Positions 1-12,624 of a stretch of 64,000 nucleotides of DNA are shown here, in pieces. Both the position numbers and the translations under genes were made by a program. The DNA comes from Leclercia adecarboxylata (GTDB lineage Bacteria; Pseudomonadota; Gammaproteobacteria; Enterobacterales; Enterobacteriaceae), in contig LR590464.1 in the NCBI GenBank assembly GCA_901472455.1, positions 1,922,001 through 1,986,000 on the forward strand, written 5' to 3'. The notes under the pieces are model-generated. The model worked only from the letters and a program-made list of their open reading frames with translations, did no database searches and was not told the DNA's origin. Each line of letters begins with the position of its first letter. The first letter of the stretch is position 1.

Positions 1-622
1 CGTAAAGGCAAAAACCACGCCCGGCGAGAGGATATCATGCAGCGACGTTATCTGCCCCAACTGGTGGCCCGCATTGAGATAGACAATAGCCCCCGGTAAC
101 ATCCCAAGCTGGCTAACCCACCAGTAGCGCCATACCCCAAGGCGCGTTACCCCGGCGAGCAGGTTAACCACAAAAGAACGGGAACAATGGCATCAGACGC
201 AGGGCAAACAGATAAAATGCCCCGTCACGCGCCACCCCGTCATTAACGGTGCGCATCTGCCCGGCAAAGCGGTGCTGCACCCAGTCGCGCAGCAGATAAC
301 GGCTGACCAGCATCGCCAGCGTGGCGCCCAGCGTCGAGGCGAAAGAGACCAGCAGGATCCCCGGCCAGAGACCGAACAGCGCCCGCCGAGCAGGGTCAGC
401 AACGCCGCCCCCGGCAAAGACAGGGTGGTCACCAGCACATAGAGAATAAAATAGAGTGCAGCGCTCTGACGCGGAGCCTGCTGGCAGTAAAGCAGGCAGC
501 GCCTGATGCCGCGCCTGAAGATTTTCCAGCGTTACGCTGCCGGGCGGCAGTTGAGTATAAATAACAACAAATGCGCCCAGAAGGGCGCACATCAGGATAA
601 TTTTACGGGCGTTTGTCGCCAT
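1..622 (-). CDS. ydjZ: TVP38/TMEM64 (VTT/DedA-like) membrane protein, YdjZ-like, 3' end outside window
   Basis: Integral inner-membrane protein of the SNARE-associated/VTT family; the precise function of YdjX/YdjZ in E. coli is not known to me. The start ATG at 622 directly follows the xthA stop. Visible family signatures are an N-terminal hydrophobic helix, a segment reading LSLPGAALLTLL, then ILLVSFASTLGATLAM, the loop RYLLRDWVQHRFAG, and RLMPLFPFF followed after a frame change by SQLGMLPGAIVYLNAG. At least two or three one-base indels (about 165, 390 and 500-520) break the frame; translated piecewise, the family signature is continuous. The C-terminus lies beyond base 1. Position downstream of xthA is as in E. 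coli, where ydjX/ydjY/ydjZ follow xthA; the sequence looks closer to YdjZ than YdjX, from memory only. Confidence 0.7.
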
Positions 623-1436
623 TCATTTGACGTCGAACGTCGCCCATACCGGGGCGTGGTCGGACGGTCTTTCCATGCTGCGGATTTCGTAGTCGATCCC
701 GGTTTCGACACAGCGCTCTGCCAACACGGAGCTTGCCAGCAGCAGGTCGATACGCAGGCCGCGGTTATCATCAAACCCCTTTGGAGCGATAATCGAACCA
801 TGAGAAGCGATCCTGAGTCTCCGGGTTGGCGTGGCGGAACGTATCCACCAGACCCCAGTCCATCAGGACGCGCCATCCACTCGCGCTCTTCCGGCAGGAA
901 GGAGCATTTCCCGGCGGCGCAGCCAGCGCTTGCGGCTGTCTTCGCCGATGCCGATATCCAGGTCAGTGTGGCTGATGTTCATGTCGCCCATGATCAACAC
1001 CGGGTTCTCTTTTTTCAGCTCGGTTTCGAGGTACGACTGCAGATCCTGGTAGAACTTCTCTTTGGCCGGGAATTTCAGGCGGGTGGTCGCGGCTCTCGCC
1101 CTGCGGGAAGTAACCGTTGATCACAGTGATGTTGCCAAGCGGTGAAGGAATTTCCGCCATGATGATACGACGCTGGGACTCTTCGTTGTCGCCCGGGAAG
1201 CCGCGACGCACGGAGACAGGGGTCTCTTTAGTGAGCAGCGCCACACCGTAATGGCCCTTCTGGCCATGATAAAAGACGTTGTAGCCCAGTTTCGCCACCT
1301 CTTCGAGAGGGAACATGTCGTCGTGGACTTTTGTCTCCTGCAGGCCGATAACGTCAGGCTGATGTTGATCAACGATGGCTTGCAGTTGATGAGGACGGGC
1401 GCGCAGGCCGTTGATATTAAAAGAGACAAATTTCAT
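623..1436 (-). CDS. xthA: Exodeoxyribonuclease III (AP endonuclease), frame broken by indels
   Basis: Major apurinic/apyrimidinic endonuclease and 3'-5' exonuclease of base-excision repair, cytoplasmic. It starts [18 protein letters not shown]. The metal-binding Glu is in LQETKVHDD (about residue 34), the catalytic Asp/Asn pair in MGDMNIS, and the catalytic His in [11 protein letters not shown] at the C-terminus, so the whole exonuclease-endonuclease-phosphatase fold is present. The 814-bp locus equals a 269-codon gene plus stop and four extra bases; I can place insertions near 1088 (after RDHP), around 905, near 870 and near 778 (AAAGGGGTTT where AAAGGGTTT is expected). E. coli ExoIII has 268 residues. 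Not a believable pseudogene, because the protein sequence is conserved on both sides of every break. Divergent from the ast operon. Confidence 0.93.
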
Positions 1437-1556
1437 AGTCGCTGCCAGTGCAAGGTGAATAGTGCAAGGATGGTAGCAGAATTTCGTTGGGCTGACTGCC
1501 GCCGCTGCGTATGTTCCACCAATTACTGTGACAGATCGTGCCGACAGTGCAATTTT

Positions 1557-1573
1557 TGCACCGAACTGGCGCG
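1557..1573 (+). promoter_or_regulatory. Candidate NtrC enhancer site for astC
   Basis: TGCACCGAACTGGCGCG resembles the NtrC consensus TGCACC-N4-TGGTGCA, with 12 of 13 specified bases matching apart from the last half-site changes. It sits about 230 bp upstream of the sigma-54 element, a normal distance for an NtrC enhancer. E. coli astC is known to be NtrC-dependent. Confidence 0.5.
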
Positions 1574-1792
1574 TGATGCCCTGCGATAGCGCGAAAAGGG
1601 ACCACAAATTTCGCGAGCGATCACAATTCCAGAATTATATTTGGCTTCTGCATAAAACAGCTATTTTTCATTCGGCAAAGCCCCGCTTGTTGTAAAAATA
1701 TTCACTTATTATGCAAAAACAGTGAATAACGCCATGTTGTAACTCATTGATATTACGTTACCCCATCCCGTTTATGCATTTTTAGTGCTGGC

Positions 1793-1808
1793 TGGCACGA
1801 TCGCTGCA
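1793..1808 (+). promoter_or_regulatory. Sigma-54 promoter of astCADBE
   Basis: TGGCACGATCGCTGCA has the invariant -24 GG (1794-1795) and -12 GC (1806-1807) separated by exactly 10 bases, matching TGGCAC-N5-YTGCA. It lies about 70 bp upstream of the astC start, as expected for the nitrogen-regulated ast promoter. Confidence 0.8.
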
Positions 1809-1849
1809 ATCTACATTTACAGCGCAAACACTAAAATATTAACATTTAA

Positions 1850-3101
<1,252 letters not shown>

Positions 3102-3105
<4 letters not shown>

Positions 3106-4135
3106 TGGTCATCCGTCCCATTGAGCGCGGGGATTTATCCGCCCTCATGCAGCTTGCCGGTAAAACAGGAGGCGGGCTGACCTCGCTTCCCGTTGATGAA
3201 AAAAACGCTCTCGGCGCGCATCGAACGCTCGCTGCAGACCTGGCAAGGGACGCTGCCGAAAGGCGAACAGGGTTACGTGTTTGTTCTGGAAGAAGCTGCC
3301 ACCGGCACCGTGGCCGGGATCTGCGCCATCGAGGTGGCGGTGGGATTAAACGACCCCTGGTATAACTACCGCGTCGGCACCCTGGTGCACGCGTCGAAAG
3401 AGCTGAACGTCTACAACGCGCTGCCCACGCTGTTTCTCAGTAACGATCACACCGGCAGCAGTGAACTCTGTAGCCTGTTTCTCGATCCCGACTGGCGCAA
3501 GGAAGGCAACGGCTATCTGCTTTCCAAATCGCGCTTTCTCTTTATGGCTGCCTTCCGCGATCGCTTTAACGAAAAAGTGGTGGCCGAGATGCGCGGCGTG
3601 ATCGACGAAAACCGGCTTCTCGCCGTTCTGGCAAAGCCTGGGCGAACGCTTCTTCTCGATGGAGTTCAGCAAAGCCGACTACCTGTGCGGCACCGGACAG
3701 AAAGCCTTTATTGCCGAGCTGATGCCGAAACACCCTATCTATACCCATTTCCTCAGCCCCGAGGCGCAGGCCGTGATCGGCCAGGTGCATCCGCAAACCG
3801 CCCCGGCGCGCGCGGTGCTGGAGAAAGAGGGCTTCCGTTACCGCAACTATGTCGACATCTTTGACGGTGGCCCGACGCTGGAGTGCGATATCGACCGGGT
3901 AAGGGCGATCCGCAAAAGCCGTTCTGGTGGAAGTGGCCGAAGGCCAGCCTGCGCCGGGTGAGTGGCCCGCCTGCCTGGTTGCTAATGAACAATATGACCA
4001 GTTCCGCGCCACGCTGGTGTGCGTGGATCCTGAATGTGAACGTCTGGTGCTGACCGCAGCACAACTGGATGCCCTGAAATGCCGCGCTGGCGATCGTATT
4101 CGCATGGTGCGCCTGTGCCCCGAGGAGAAAACAGC

Positions 4136-4139
<4 letters not shown>
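3102..4139 (+). CDS. astA: Arginine N-succinyltransferase, frame broken by indels
   Basis: First enzyme of the AST pathway: arginine + succinyl-CoA to N2-succinylarginine. It starts [19 protein letters not shown] and carries the family blocks [35 protein letters not shown] and [21 protein letters not shown], with the C-terminus LCPEEKTA. Three single-base insertions (A near 3205, C near 3613, T near 3922) split it into pieces; removing them gives 344 aa, the E. coli length. Start overlaps the end of astC (ATGATG over TCATGA) and its TGA overlaps the astD ATG, so the operon is translationally coupled. Confidence 0.93.
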
Positions 4140-5611
<1,472 letters not shown>

Positions 5612-5625
<14 letters not shown>

Positions 5626-6936
5626 GGTTAACTTCGACGGGCTGGTGGGCTTGACCCACCACTATGCCGGGCTGTCGTTCGGCAATGAAGCCTCGACTAA
5701 GCACCGCTTTCAGATCTCCAACCCGCAGCTGGCGGCAAAGCAGGGGCTGTTAAAGATGAAGGCGCTGGCGGATGCAGGCTTTCCCCAGGCGGTGATCCCG
5801 CCTCAGGAGCGGCCTAACGTCGGCGTGCTGCGCCAGCTCGGCTTTACCGGCACCGATGAGCAGGTGGTGGAGAAGGCCGGCACGCAGATGCCGCAGCTGC
5901 TCTCTGCCGCCAGTTCCGCCTCCTCCATGTGGGTGGCGAATGCCGCGACGGTAGCCCCGTCGGCAGACACGCTCGACGGAAAAGTGCACTTTACCGTTGC
6001 CAACCTGAACAACAAATTCCACCGGGCCAGTGAAGCCGGTACCACCGAAAAGGTGCTGCGCGCCATTTTCCGCGATGGATCCCGCTTTAGCGTCCATACG
6101 GCGCTGCCGCAGGTCGCGATGTTCGGTGACGAAGGCGCGGCAAACCACAACCGCCTCGGCGGCGACTACGGCGAGCCGGGCCTGCAACTGTTCGTCTATG
6201 GTCGTGAAGAGGGGGGTAATGAGGCACCGGCCCGCTACCCGGCGCGTCAGACTCTGGCCGCGAGCCAGGCGGTTGCCCGGCTGAACCAGGTCAACCCCGG
6301 GCAGATCCTCTTCGCCCAGCAAAACCCGAGAGTGATTGACCAGGGGTGTTCCACAACGACGTGATCGCCGTGTCGAACCGCCAGGTGCTGTTCTGCCACG
6401 AGCAGGCGTTTGTCGATCAGCCTGCGCTGCTTCAGACCTTGCGCGAGCGGGTGCCCGGCTTCATGCCGATCGAAGTGCCGACCGGGGCAGTGTCGGTCCA
6501 GGACGCGGTGTCCACTTACCTGTTCAACAGCCAGCTGCTGAGTCGCGACGACGGCAGCATGATACTGGTCCTGCCGCAAGAATCGCAGGATCACCCTGGC
6601 GTCTGGCGCTATCTCAACGGTCTGGTGGCAGAAGATAACCCTGTCAGCGAGCTGCGGGTGTTTGATCTGCGCGAGAGCATGGCCAATGGCGGTGGCCCGG
6701 CCTGTCTGCGCCTGCGCGTGGTGCTGACTCCCGAGGAGCAGCGGGCAGTTAACCCGGCGGTGATGATGAACGAGACCCTGTTTAACACCCTCAATGACTG
6801 GGTGGACCGCTACTATCGCGACCGTCTGACTCAGGCCGACCTGGTGGATCCGCAGCTGTTGCGCGAAGGGCGCGAGGCGCTGGATGCCCTGACCCGTATT
6901 CTGCAACTCGGGTCTGTCTACCCGTTCCAGCAATAA
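5612..6936 (+). CDS. astB: N-succinylarginine dihydrolase, one indel
   Basis: Second AST enzyme, hydrolysing succinylarginine to succinylornithine, CO2 and two NH3; guanidino-modifying (pentein) superfamily. Starts [21 protein letters not shown], the conserved AstB N-terminus. The residues [18 protein letters not shown] and the His-containing [18 protein letters not shown] are conserved. A single missing G near 6345 (GGGG for GGGGG before TGTTCC) shifts the frame; restored length about 441 aa. It ends AYPFQQ-like (YPFQQ) ten bases before astE, whose Shine-Dalgarno AAAGGAGG overlaps the astB stop. Confidence 0.93.
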
Positions 6937-6946
6937 AGGAGGCCTG

Positions 6947-7913
6947 ATGGAAAACTTTCTGGCGCTGACGATGGCCGATGAAACACCTGCCCACCTTCAG
7001 GGTAAAGGGGCCTCCTTTGACTGGCGCTGGCTGGCGCGCGGGGTACTGGAGTTCACGCCAGAGGTCGCGAGCGAGCGTGCCCTGGTGCTCTCTGCCGGGA
7101 TCCACGGTAACGAAACCGCGCCGGTGGAAATCGTTGATCTGCTGGTGCGGGCGCTGTTTCGTGGCGAATTGACGCTACGCTGCCGCCTGCTTGTTATCTA
7201 TGGCAATCCTCCGGCGCTGAGGGCCGATAAGCGTTACCTGACCTGCGATATCAACCGCCTGTTCAGCGGGCGCGGAGCGCAGTTTCCGGCCTGTGATGAG
7301 ACCGCGCGCGCGGCGCTGCTGGAGGAGCTGGTGGGTGCGTTTTATCAGCAGGCAGGGGCCGACCGCTGGCATCTCGATCTGCATACCGCTATCCGCGCCT
7401 CGTATCATGAGCGTTTTGGCGTACTGCCCCAGCGCAATCAGCCGTGGGATAAGGCATTTATTCAGTGGCTGGGGGATGCCGGGCTGGAGGCGCTGGTCTT
7501 TCATCAGGCGCCGGGCGGGACATTCACCCATTTTAGCTGCGAACGCTTTGGTGCCCTGGCCTGTACCCTGGAGTTGGGCAAGGCGTTGCCGTTCGGCCAT
7601 AACGATCTGTCGCGTTTTGCCACTACCCATCGGGCGCTGTTTGCTTTACTGAGCGGCGAGGCGCCAGCGCAACATGCTGAGCCTGTTGAGCACTATCGGG
7701 TGGTGCAGCAGATCACTCGCCGCAGCGAGGCCTTCGTGCTGCACATGGCGGCGCATACCCTCAACTTTACGCCATTTCGCCAGGGGATATTACTGGCGGA
7801 GGATGGCGATGAACGCTACGAAGTGCACAAGCCGACCGAATATGTTCTGTTCCCGAACCCTGCCGTGGCCTTTGGTTTGCGCGCCGGACTGATGCTGGGA
7901 AAAAATCACCTGA
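6947..7913 (+). CDS. astE: Succinylglutamate desuccinylase, terminal indel hides the stop
   Basis: Last AST enzyme: succinylglutamate to glutamate + succinate; zinc carboxypeptidase-like (M14/AspA family). Zinc ligands are in [10 protein letters not shown] (His, Glu) and HLDLHTAIR. The start MENFLALTM follows AAAGGAGGCCTG. The frame stays open to 8179 (410 codons), but the last 90 codons are low-complexity translation of AT-rich non-coding DNA. One extra A in the run at 7900-7905 explains this: with it removed, the protein ends AGLMLGKIT at TGA 7911-7913 (321 aa), matching the E. coli C-terminus, and just before a terminator. I therefore end the gene at 7913. Confidence 0.92.
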
Positions 7914-7921
7914 CAATCCTC

Positions 7922-7960
7922 CAACCCCATCAGCGTAATGCGATGGGGTTGTTTATTTTC
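7922..7960 (+). terminator. Terminator of the ast operon
   Basis: CAACCCCATC-loop-GATGGGGTTG, a 10-bp perfect stem, followed by TTTATTTTC. It starts nine bases after the inferred astE stop and supports that stop. Confidence 0.85.
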
Positions 7961-8253
7961 TCAGCCATTTCATTGATCTCCTGTTTTTATTACAGATTAT
8001 TCCTGGCTGTTTGCTTTATTATTAATCTTCTTCCCGGTATACTCCTTCACAATCTCTTGAAAATCAGCCAGATGTATATTTCTGTTTCAACTCTCCACGC
8101 TTTATCCTTATTTTCTCCATATTTGACGATAATTTGTTTTTTACACTTTCATTGTTTTACCCTTGCTCTGATTAATTGACGATAAACCCCGTAAAGTGAA
8201 TCTCGTCAACACGGCATTAGCGCCGAAGAATAACTGAAAGGAAGGACAAAATT
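7961..8253. other. AT-rich astE-spy intergenic region with spy promoter
   Basis: No gene seen. The apparent coding from 7913 to 8179 is a false extension of astE. The 3' part carries a CpxR-like direct repeat (8181-8195) and the spy leader. Confidence 0.6.
8181..8195 (+). promoter_or_regulatory. CpxR box upstream of spy
   Basis: GATAAACCCCGTAAA matches GTAAA-N5-GTAAA with one mismatch in the first half. E. coli spy is strongly induced by CpxAR and BaeSR, and this lies about 60 bp upstream of the start. Confidence 0.5.
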
Positions 8254-8743
8254 ATGCGTAAATTAACTGCACTGTTTGTTGCCTCTACCCTGGCTCTGGG
8301 CGCTACCAGCGCGGGCGTTCGCCGCAGATACCGCCACCACGACCGCGGCGCCTGCCGAAAGCAAAATGATGCATCACAAAGGCAAGCCGGGTATGCATCA
8401 CGACATGATGTTTAAAGATTTGAATCTGACGGATGCGCAGAAAACGCAAATCCGCGACATCATGAAAAGCCAGCGTGACCAGATGAAGCGTCCATCGGTT
8501 GAAGAGCGCCGCGCTATGCATGACATCATCGCCAGCGACAGCTTCGATAAAGCGAAAGCCCAGGCGCAGGTCGACAAGATGGCCGAGCAGAACAAAGCCC
8601 GCATGCTGGCGCACATGGAAACCCAGAACAAGATTTACAACATCCTGACCCCGGAACAGAAAAAACAGTTTGATGCGAATTTTGAGAAGCGTCTGACAGA
8701 ACGTGCCGGGCCGGAAGGTAAAATGACCCCACCAGCCGAATAA
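8254..8743 (+). CDS. spy: Periplasmic chaperone Spy, signal-peptide indel
   Basis: ATP-independent periplasmic chaperone of the LTXXQ (CpxP/Spy) family, protecting proteins under envelope stress. Signal peptide MRKLTALFVASTLALGAT; an extra G near 8312 then shifts the frame, and after it AFAADTATTTAAPAESK (cleavage after AFA) continues. The mature protein holds the two repeats, LNLTDAQKTQIRDIM and LTPEQKKQF, and the lid-like basic/Met-rich N-terminus MMHHKGKPGMHHDMM. Restored length about 162 aa, E. coli 161. A strong terminator follows. Confidence 0.93.
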
Positions 8744-8760
8744 TCGGTTCAGCCATTCAA

Positions 8761-8820
8761 GACCGCCGGAGTCCTGTTCACCCAAGCATATTTGCTGTGG
8801 ACAGGTCCGGCGGTTTTTTC
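8761..8820 (+). terminator. Terminator of spy
   Basis: Long hairpin: ACCGCCGGA and CCTGT arms pairing with ACAGG and TCCGGCGGT around a loop at about 8777-8801, ending in TTTTTTC. Confidence 0.85.
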
Positions 8821-9040
8821 TTTTCTGCCCTCTTGCCAGCCGCCGCCATCCCGGTATTCTCCTGTTATCGATTTGCAGAATGTGTTTGAAATTTCTGGCG
8901 TTACGGATTTTTTCGTCGTCAGGCTAAGGCCGTTGGACACGTCTGCCGATACTACACAGTGATGATCTAACGATAACAATCAAAAAGCGACCGCCCTGCG
9001 CGGGTTGCTCTGGCGCCTGTTTGCGCCATTCGGAGTGGTG

Positions 9041-9597
9041 ATGGAATTCTTTGATATCCGTAAAATGCCGATCAGCCTCTGGCGTAACGGGGCCGGTGAA
9101 ACACGCGAAATATGTTGTTTTCCCCCCGCAACCCGGGAATTTAACTGGCGCGCCAGTATTGCCTCCCTCGCCAGCAATGGCGACTTTTCCGTCTCGCCTG
9201 GCATTGATCGGGTGATCACGCTACTGGAAGGAGGGGAAGTCCATCTTGATGGCGGCAATGCGTTTACGCATACGTTACAGCGTCATCAGCCCTTCAGCTT
9301 TGCCGGCGATCTGCCAGTCAAAGCAAAGCTGTTAGAGGGACAAATGTCGATGGATTTCAATACTATGACCCGCCGGGATCGCTGTCGGGCAAAGGTGCGG
9401 GTGGCGGATCGCACCTTTACCACGTTTGCGTCACGTGGCGGGGTGGTGTTTGTCCTGAGCGGCGCCTGGCAGCTGGGTGAGAAGCTGCTCACCGCCGATC
9501 AGGGCGCATGGTGGCACGAAGGCAACCATACGCTGCGGCTGCTGAAGGCGGAGGGAACTCTGTTGTTCAGCGAGATTTTTGGCTTCCGGGACACTAA
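9041..9597 (+). CDS. ves: Ves, HutD-family cupin
   Basis: Cold- and stress-associated HutD/Ves family cupin; biochemical function unknown to me. Starts [25 protein letters not shown], with family blocks [27 protein letters not shown] and [21 protein letters not shown]. The raw frame runs on to 9742, but that tail is antisense to cho. A missing T near 9595 would give an end at EIFGFRDT (about 185 aa; E. coli 191), and the same repair gives cho its expected C-terminus, so I favour it. Convergent with cho, overlapping it by about 30 bp. Confidence 0.85.
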
Positions 9598-10458
9598 GAG
9601 GAATGATCTCGTAGTTGCCGGTCAGCAGCGGCTTACAGAGAATTTTATACCCATCCTGATCAAAAACCGGCGGGCGTGCGCAGCAGGTCCGCCGCCTCGT
9701 CCAGGCTGTCGACCGCGCCCAGCCAGAGCCAGTTATGGATAATATGGTAGTGGGTCATATCCGGGCGCGACTCTTTCAGCGCCACGGCGCTGTCCCACGG
9801 CCAGCAGGTGACACCAATCGCCTGCAACCCCTCGACTAAGCGCTGGTGATGATCCTCAACGCTCTCTTTGCCACAGCATGCTCCGGCACAGCGCTTCAGC
9901 GCGGAACGGAAACAGGCCCGGCCACGACTTAATGACTCCAGCCCCAGCAGGCCATAGCAGAGCTGACGCTCGTCGGCCAGGGTCTGCAGGGTTTGCAGCG
10001 CTGCCCGACGGTTGGCAAAGGAGACCAAAAAGATTGGGGGTGGTGCGAAAAATCCACCTCGCGGGCATAGACTATCTGCGGTTTGCCCTCGGTGATCTGC
10101 AGTGAGCAGAGCTGGCGATTGCGGCGCAGCCGTTTATTGGAACAGCGGCTGCTGCTCCTTGATTAAACGGGCTTCCAGCAAGCAGCGCGCCCAGTTCACC
10201 TGCAGTCTGGATCCAGGTAATACGCCGGGACTGGCGCAGCATGGCGGCTTCGTCCGGCGTGCGCAGATGCGACAGCACCCGGCTGCGAATATTGACGCTT
10301 TTACCGATATAAAGGGGCATGGCATCGCTGTCGCCATGGAAGAAATAGACGCCTGGCTGCTTCGGCAGTGCCTCCAGCCATGGGCGCAGATGTTCGGGAT
10401 ATTCATAGATAGCTGCTGCTTCGAATTCAAGCCGCGGTGCCGATTGACGCCTGCTCAC
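9567..10458 (-). CDS. cho: Excinuclease Cho (UvrC homologue), frame broken by indels
   Basis: Nucleotide-excision repair endonuclease that makes the 3' incision with UvrAB; N-terminal GIY-YIG nuclease domain only. GTG start at 10456-10458 after CAGGAG, giving [27 protein letters not shown] landmarks: [30 protein letters not shown], here spanning residues about 35-65. The C-terminal half has [23 protein letters not shown]. Five insertions (near 10170, 10140, 10044, 10020, 9665) and one deletion (near 9595) restore exactly 295 codons plus stop, the E. coli length, ending in QKSR at TGA 9567-9569. SOS-regulated in E. coli; I did not find a clear LexA box here. Confidence 0.88.
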
Positions 10459-10509
10459 AACATACTCCTGATACTGTTCAGGCATACAGTGTAGCAGCTG
10501 TGGTGTGGT

Positions 10510-10537
10510 TAAAAAAAGAGGCGGCAGAGGCCGCCCC
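10510..10537 (-). terminator. Terminator of nadE
   Basis: On the minus strand GGGGCGGC-CTCT-GCCGCCTC followed by seven T, immediately downstream of the nadE stop. Confidence 0.8.
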
Positions 10538-10544
10538 GACAGAA

Positions 10545-11377
10545 TTATTGTTTCCAGAAGTCGTCGAATACCGTGATCGGCGGGCGACGTTTGTGTTCGG
10601 TCTTCAGATACCAACCCTCGATAATCCGGGCGGTGCCTTCATCCAGCGTTTTGCCTTCCAGATAATCGTCAATGTTTTCATAGGTTACACCCAACGCGGC
10701 CTCGTCGGGCAGAGAAGGGCGGTCGTCTTCCAGGTCAGCGGTAGGGGCTTTCTTGTATAAATGCTCCGGGCAGCCCAGCGCGGCCAGCAATTGCTTGCCC
10801 TGACGCTTGTTGAGACGGAACAGCGGGTTAATATCTGTGCCGCCATCGCCATATTTGGTGAAGAAACCGGTCAGCGCCTCTGCCGCATGGTCAGTGCCCA
10901 CCACCACGCCGCTGGTCATCCCGGCGATGCTGTACTGGGCTTTCATCCGCTCACGGGCCTTTTCGTTGCCGCGTACGAAGTCGCTCAGTTCAATGCCCGC
11001 GTCGCGCAACGCTTTTTCGCTGGCCAGCACCGCTTCTTTAATATTTACGGTCAGCACGCGATCCGGCTGGATGAAGGCGATGGCATCCTGACCAATCCTG
11101 CTCATCGAACTGTACGCCGTAAGGCAGACGCACCGCGATAAAACTGCAGGGATTCATTGCCTGTTTCTGCACGTAATTCGCTGGATGGCCATCTGGGCGA
11201 GCTTCCCGGCGGAGGGTGGAGTCCTGACCGCCGCTAATGCCCAGCACCAGCGACTTCAGAAACGGGAAGCGGGTTAAATAGGATTTCAAAAAAATCGACG
11301 CTACGGCGGATCTCTTCTTCCGCATTAATGGTGGGTTTGGCACCCAGCGCCTGGATAATTTCTTGTTGCAGAGCCAT
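10545..11377 (-). CDS. nadE: NH3-dependent NAD synthetase, frame broken by indels
   Basis: Last step of NAD synthesis: deamido-NAD + ATP + NH3 to NAD. Starts [13 protein letters not shown]. The PP-loop SGGQDST is at about residues 47-53, [22 protein letters not shown] and the C-terminal [17 protein letters not shown] are intact. Five insertions lie in the first half (near 11287, 11215, 11190, 11144, 11107); 833 bp minus five is 275 aa plus stop, the E. coli length. The indels sit in an essential gene, which argues for sequence errors rather than decay. Confidence 0.93.
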
Positions 11378-11609
11378 TTAGCCCCCTCCGTTACACAAAT
11401 TTGCCTGATGGATGTTCTGTTAAAGCTAACTCGTCATGGGGAAAACGACAAGGATCACACATTTGAATTGGGTGAATCAGAGCGATTTAGTAGCTTATGC
11501 TTGAATTACAGGAATTTTCCGAAAAAACTTTGCCGTCACGCTTGAGGTTGAAAAATGTCGTTTTCTATTCCAGGCTTACTTAACACGCTGATAAACAAGA
11601 GGACGGAAT

Positions 11610-11951
11610 ATGAACAAGAATTTAGCAGGAATGTTAGGCGCAGCGGCAGTAATGACTTTACTGGCAGGGTGTACCGCGTATGACCGTACCGCTGACCAGT
11701 TTAAAGAACCCGTCGTAAAAGACGTTAAGAAAGGGATGAGCCGTGCACAGGTACAGCAGCTGGCCGGTAAGCCGTCATCAGAAGTGACGATGATCCACGC
11801 TCGTGGCACCTGCCAGACCTACATCCTGGGTCAACGCGATGGTAAAACTGAAACTTACTTTGTGGCCCTCGACGATACTGGCCACGTGATCAACTCCGGC
11901 TACCAGACCTGCGCGGAATATGACACCGATCCGCAGGCACCTAAAGCCTGA
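11610..11951 (+). CDS. osmE: Osmotically inducible lipoprotein OsmE
   Basis: Small outer-membrane lipoprotein of the SmpA/OmlA (BamE-like) family, induced by osmolarity and stationary phase in E. coli; role unknown. Intact 113 codons. Lipobox LLAGC puts the lipidated Cys at about residue 21, and the BamE-like core [19 protein letters not shown] follows. SD GAGGA precedes the ATG. The 230-bp gap from nadE is the divergent promoter region; I see no other gene there. Confidence 0.93.
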   Translation: MNKNLAGMLGAAAVMTLLAGCTAYDRTADQFKEPVVKDVKKGMSRAQVQQLAGKPSSEVTMIHARGTCQTYILGQRDGKTETYFVALDDTGHVINSGYQTCAEYDTDPQAPKA

Positions 11952-11976
11952 TATCGCTTTTCCTGAGCAAAGCGAC

Positions 11977-12002
11977 AAACCGGCCACCTGGCCGGTTTTT
12001 TT
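11977..12002 (+). terminator. Terminator of osmE
   Basis: ACCGGCC-ACCT-GGCCGGT with a seven-T tail. Confidence 0.9.
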
Positions 12003-12048
12003 GTGTCACTACCCATCTTAATTCTCACCGCGAATTATTTACCTAAAA

Positions 12049-12064
12049 TGTGAAGGGTGTCATA
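12049..12064 (+). promoter_or_regulatory. CRP-like site of the chb promoter
   Basis: TGTGA-AGGGTG-TCATA is a close match to TGTGA-N6-TCACA, about 160 bp upstream of chbB. The E. coli chb promoter is CRP-dependent and repressed by NagC and ChbR; an AATTATTT motif just upstream (12033-12040) could belong to a NagC site. Confidence 0.5.
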
Positions 12065-12223
12065 ACACCAGGTCAAGGAGAGACAATTGTAGTCTCTTAT
12101 GAATTATCTCCCCGGATAGCAGTTGCCGTATACTCCATTCATCAGATACGCCAGCGAAGGATTCCGGTCGGTCAAGGCGGGAACATCGTGGCGAAGCGGT
12201 GAGCACATTAGAGGGAAATTGCT

Positions 12224-12541
12224 ATGGAAAAGAAACATATCTATCTGTTTTGCTCAGCGGGCATGTCAACGTCACTGCTGGTGTCAAAGATGCGCGCGCA
12301 GGCAGAGAAGTACGAAGTACCTGTCGTGATTGAAGCGTTCCCGGAAACCCTGGCGGGTGAGAAAGGGAACAATGCGGATGTGGTGCTGTTAGGGCCACAA
12401 ATCGCTTATATGTTGCCAGAAATTCAACGTCTGTTACCGAATAAACCGGTGGAAGTGATCGACTCTGCGCTGTACGGCAAAGTGGATGGTTTGGGTGTCT
12501 TAAAGCTGCTGTAGCGGCGATTAAAAAAAGCTGCTAATTAA
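12224..12541 (+). CDS. chbB: PTS chitobiose transporter subunit IIB
   Basis: Phosphorelay protein for uptake of N,N'-diacetylchitobiose. The active-site Cys is in [16 protein letters not shown] (about residue 10). The raw frame stops at 12514 (96 codons) with the ending GVLKLL; a missing G near 12505 and an extra A in the run 12523-12529 restore [15 protein letters not shown] and a stop at 12539-12541 (105 aa; E. coli 106). The exact stop is therefore an inference. First gene of chbBCARFG. Confidence 0.9.
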
Positions 12542-12624
12542 TTTAATTTATTATTTTTCCCGTCAAAGAGCAATTTCACACACACTTACGCCGCAATATT
12601 ATGCGGCATTTAAGGGCATTTTCT

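Noticed and set aside
7914..8179. A 410-codon version of AstE running 90 codons past the family end
   Set aside because: The extra part translates AT-rich DNA through a clear terminator. One extra A near 7900 explains the lost stop at 7911-7913.
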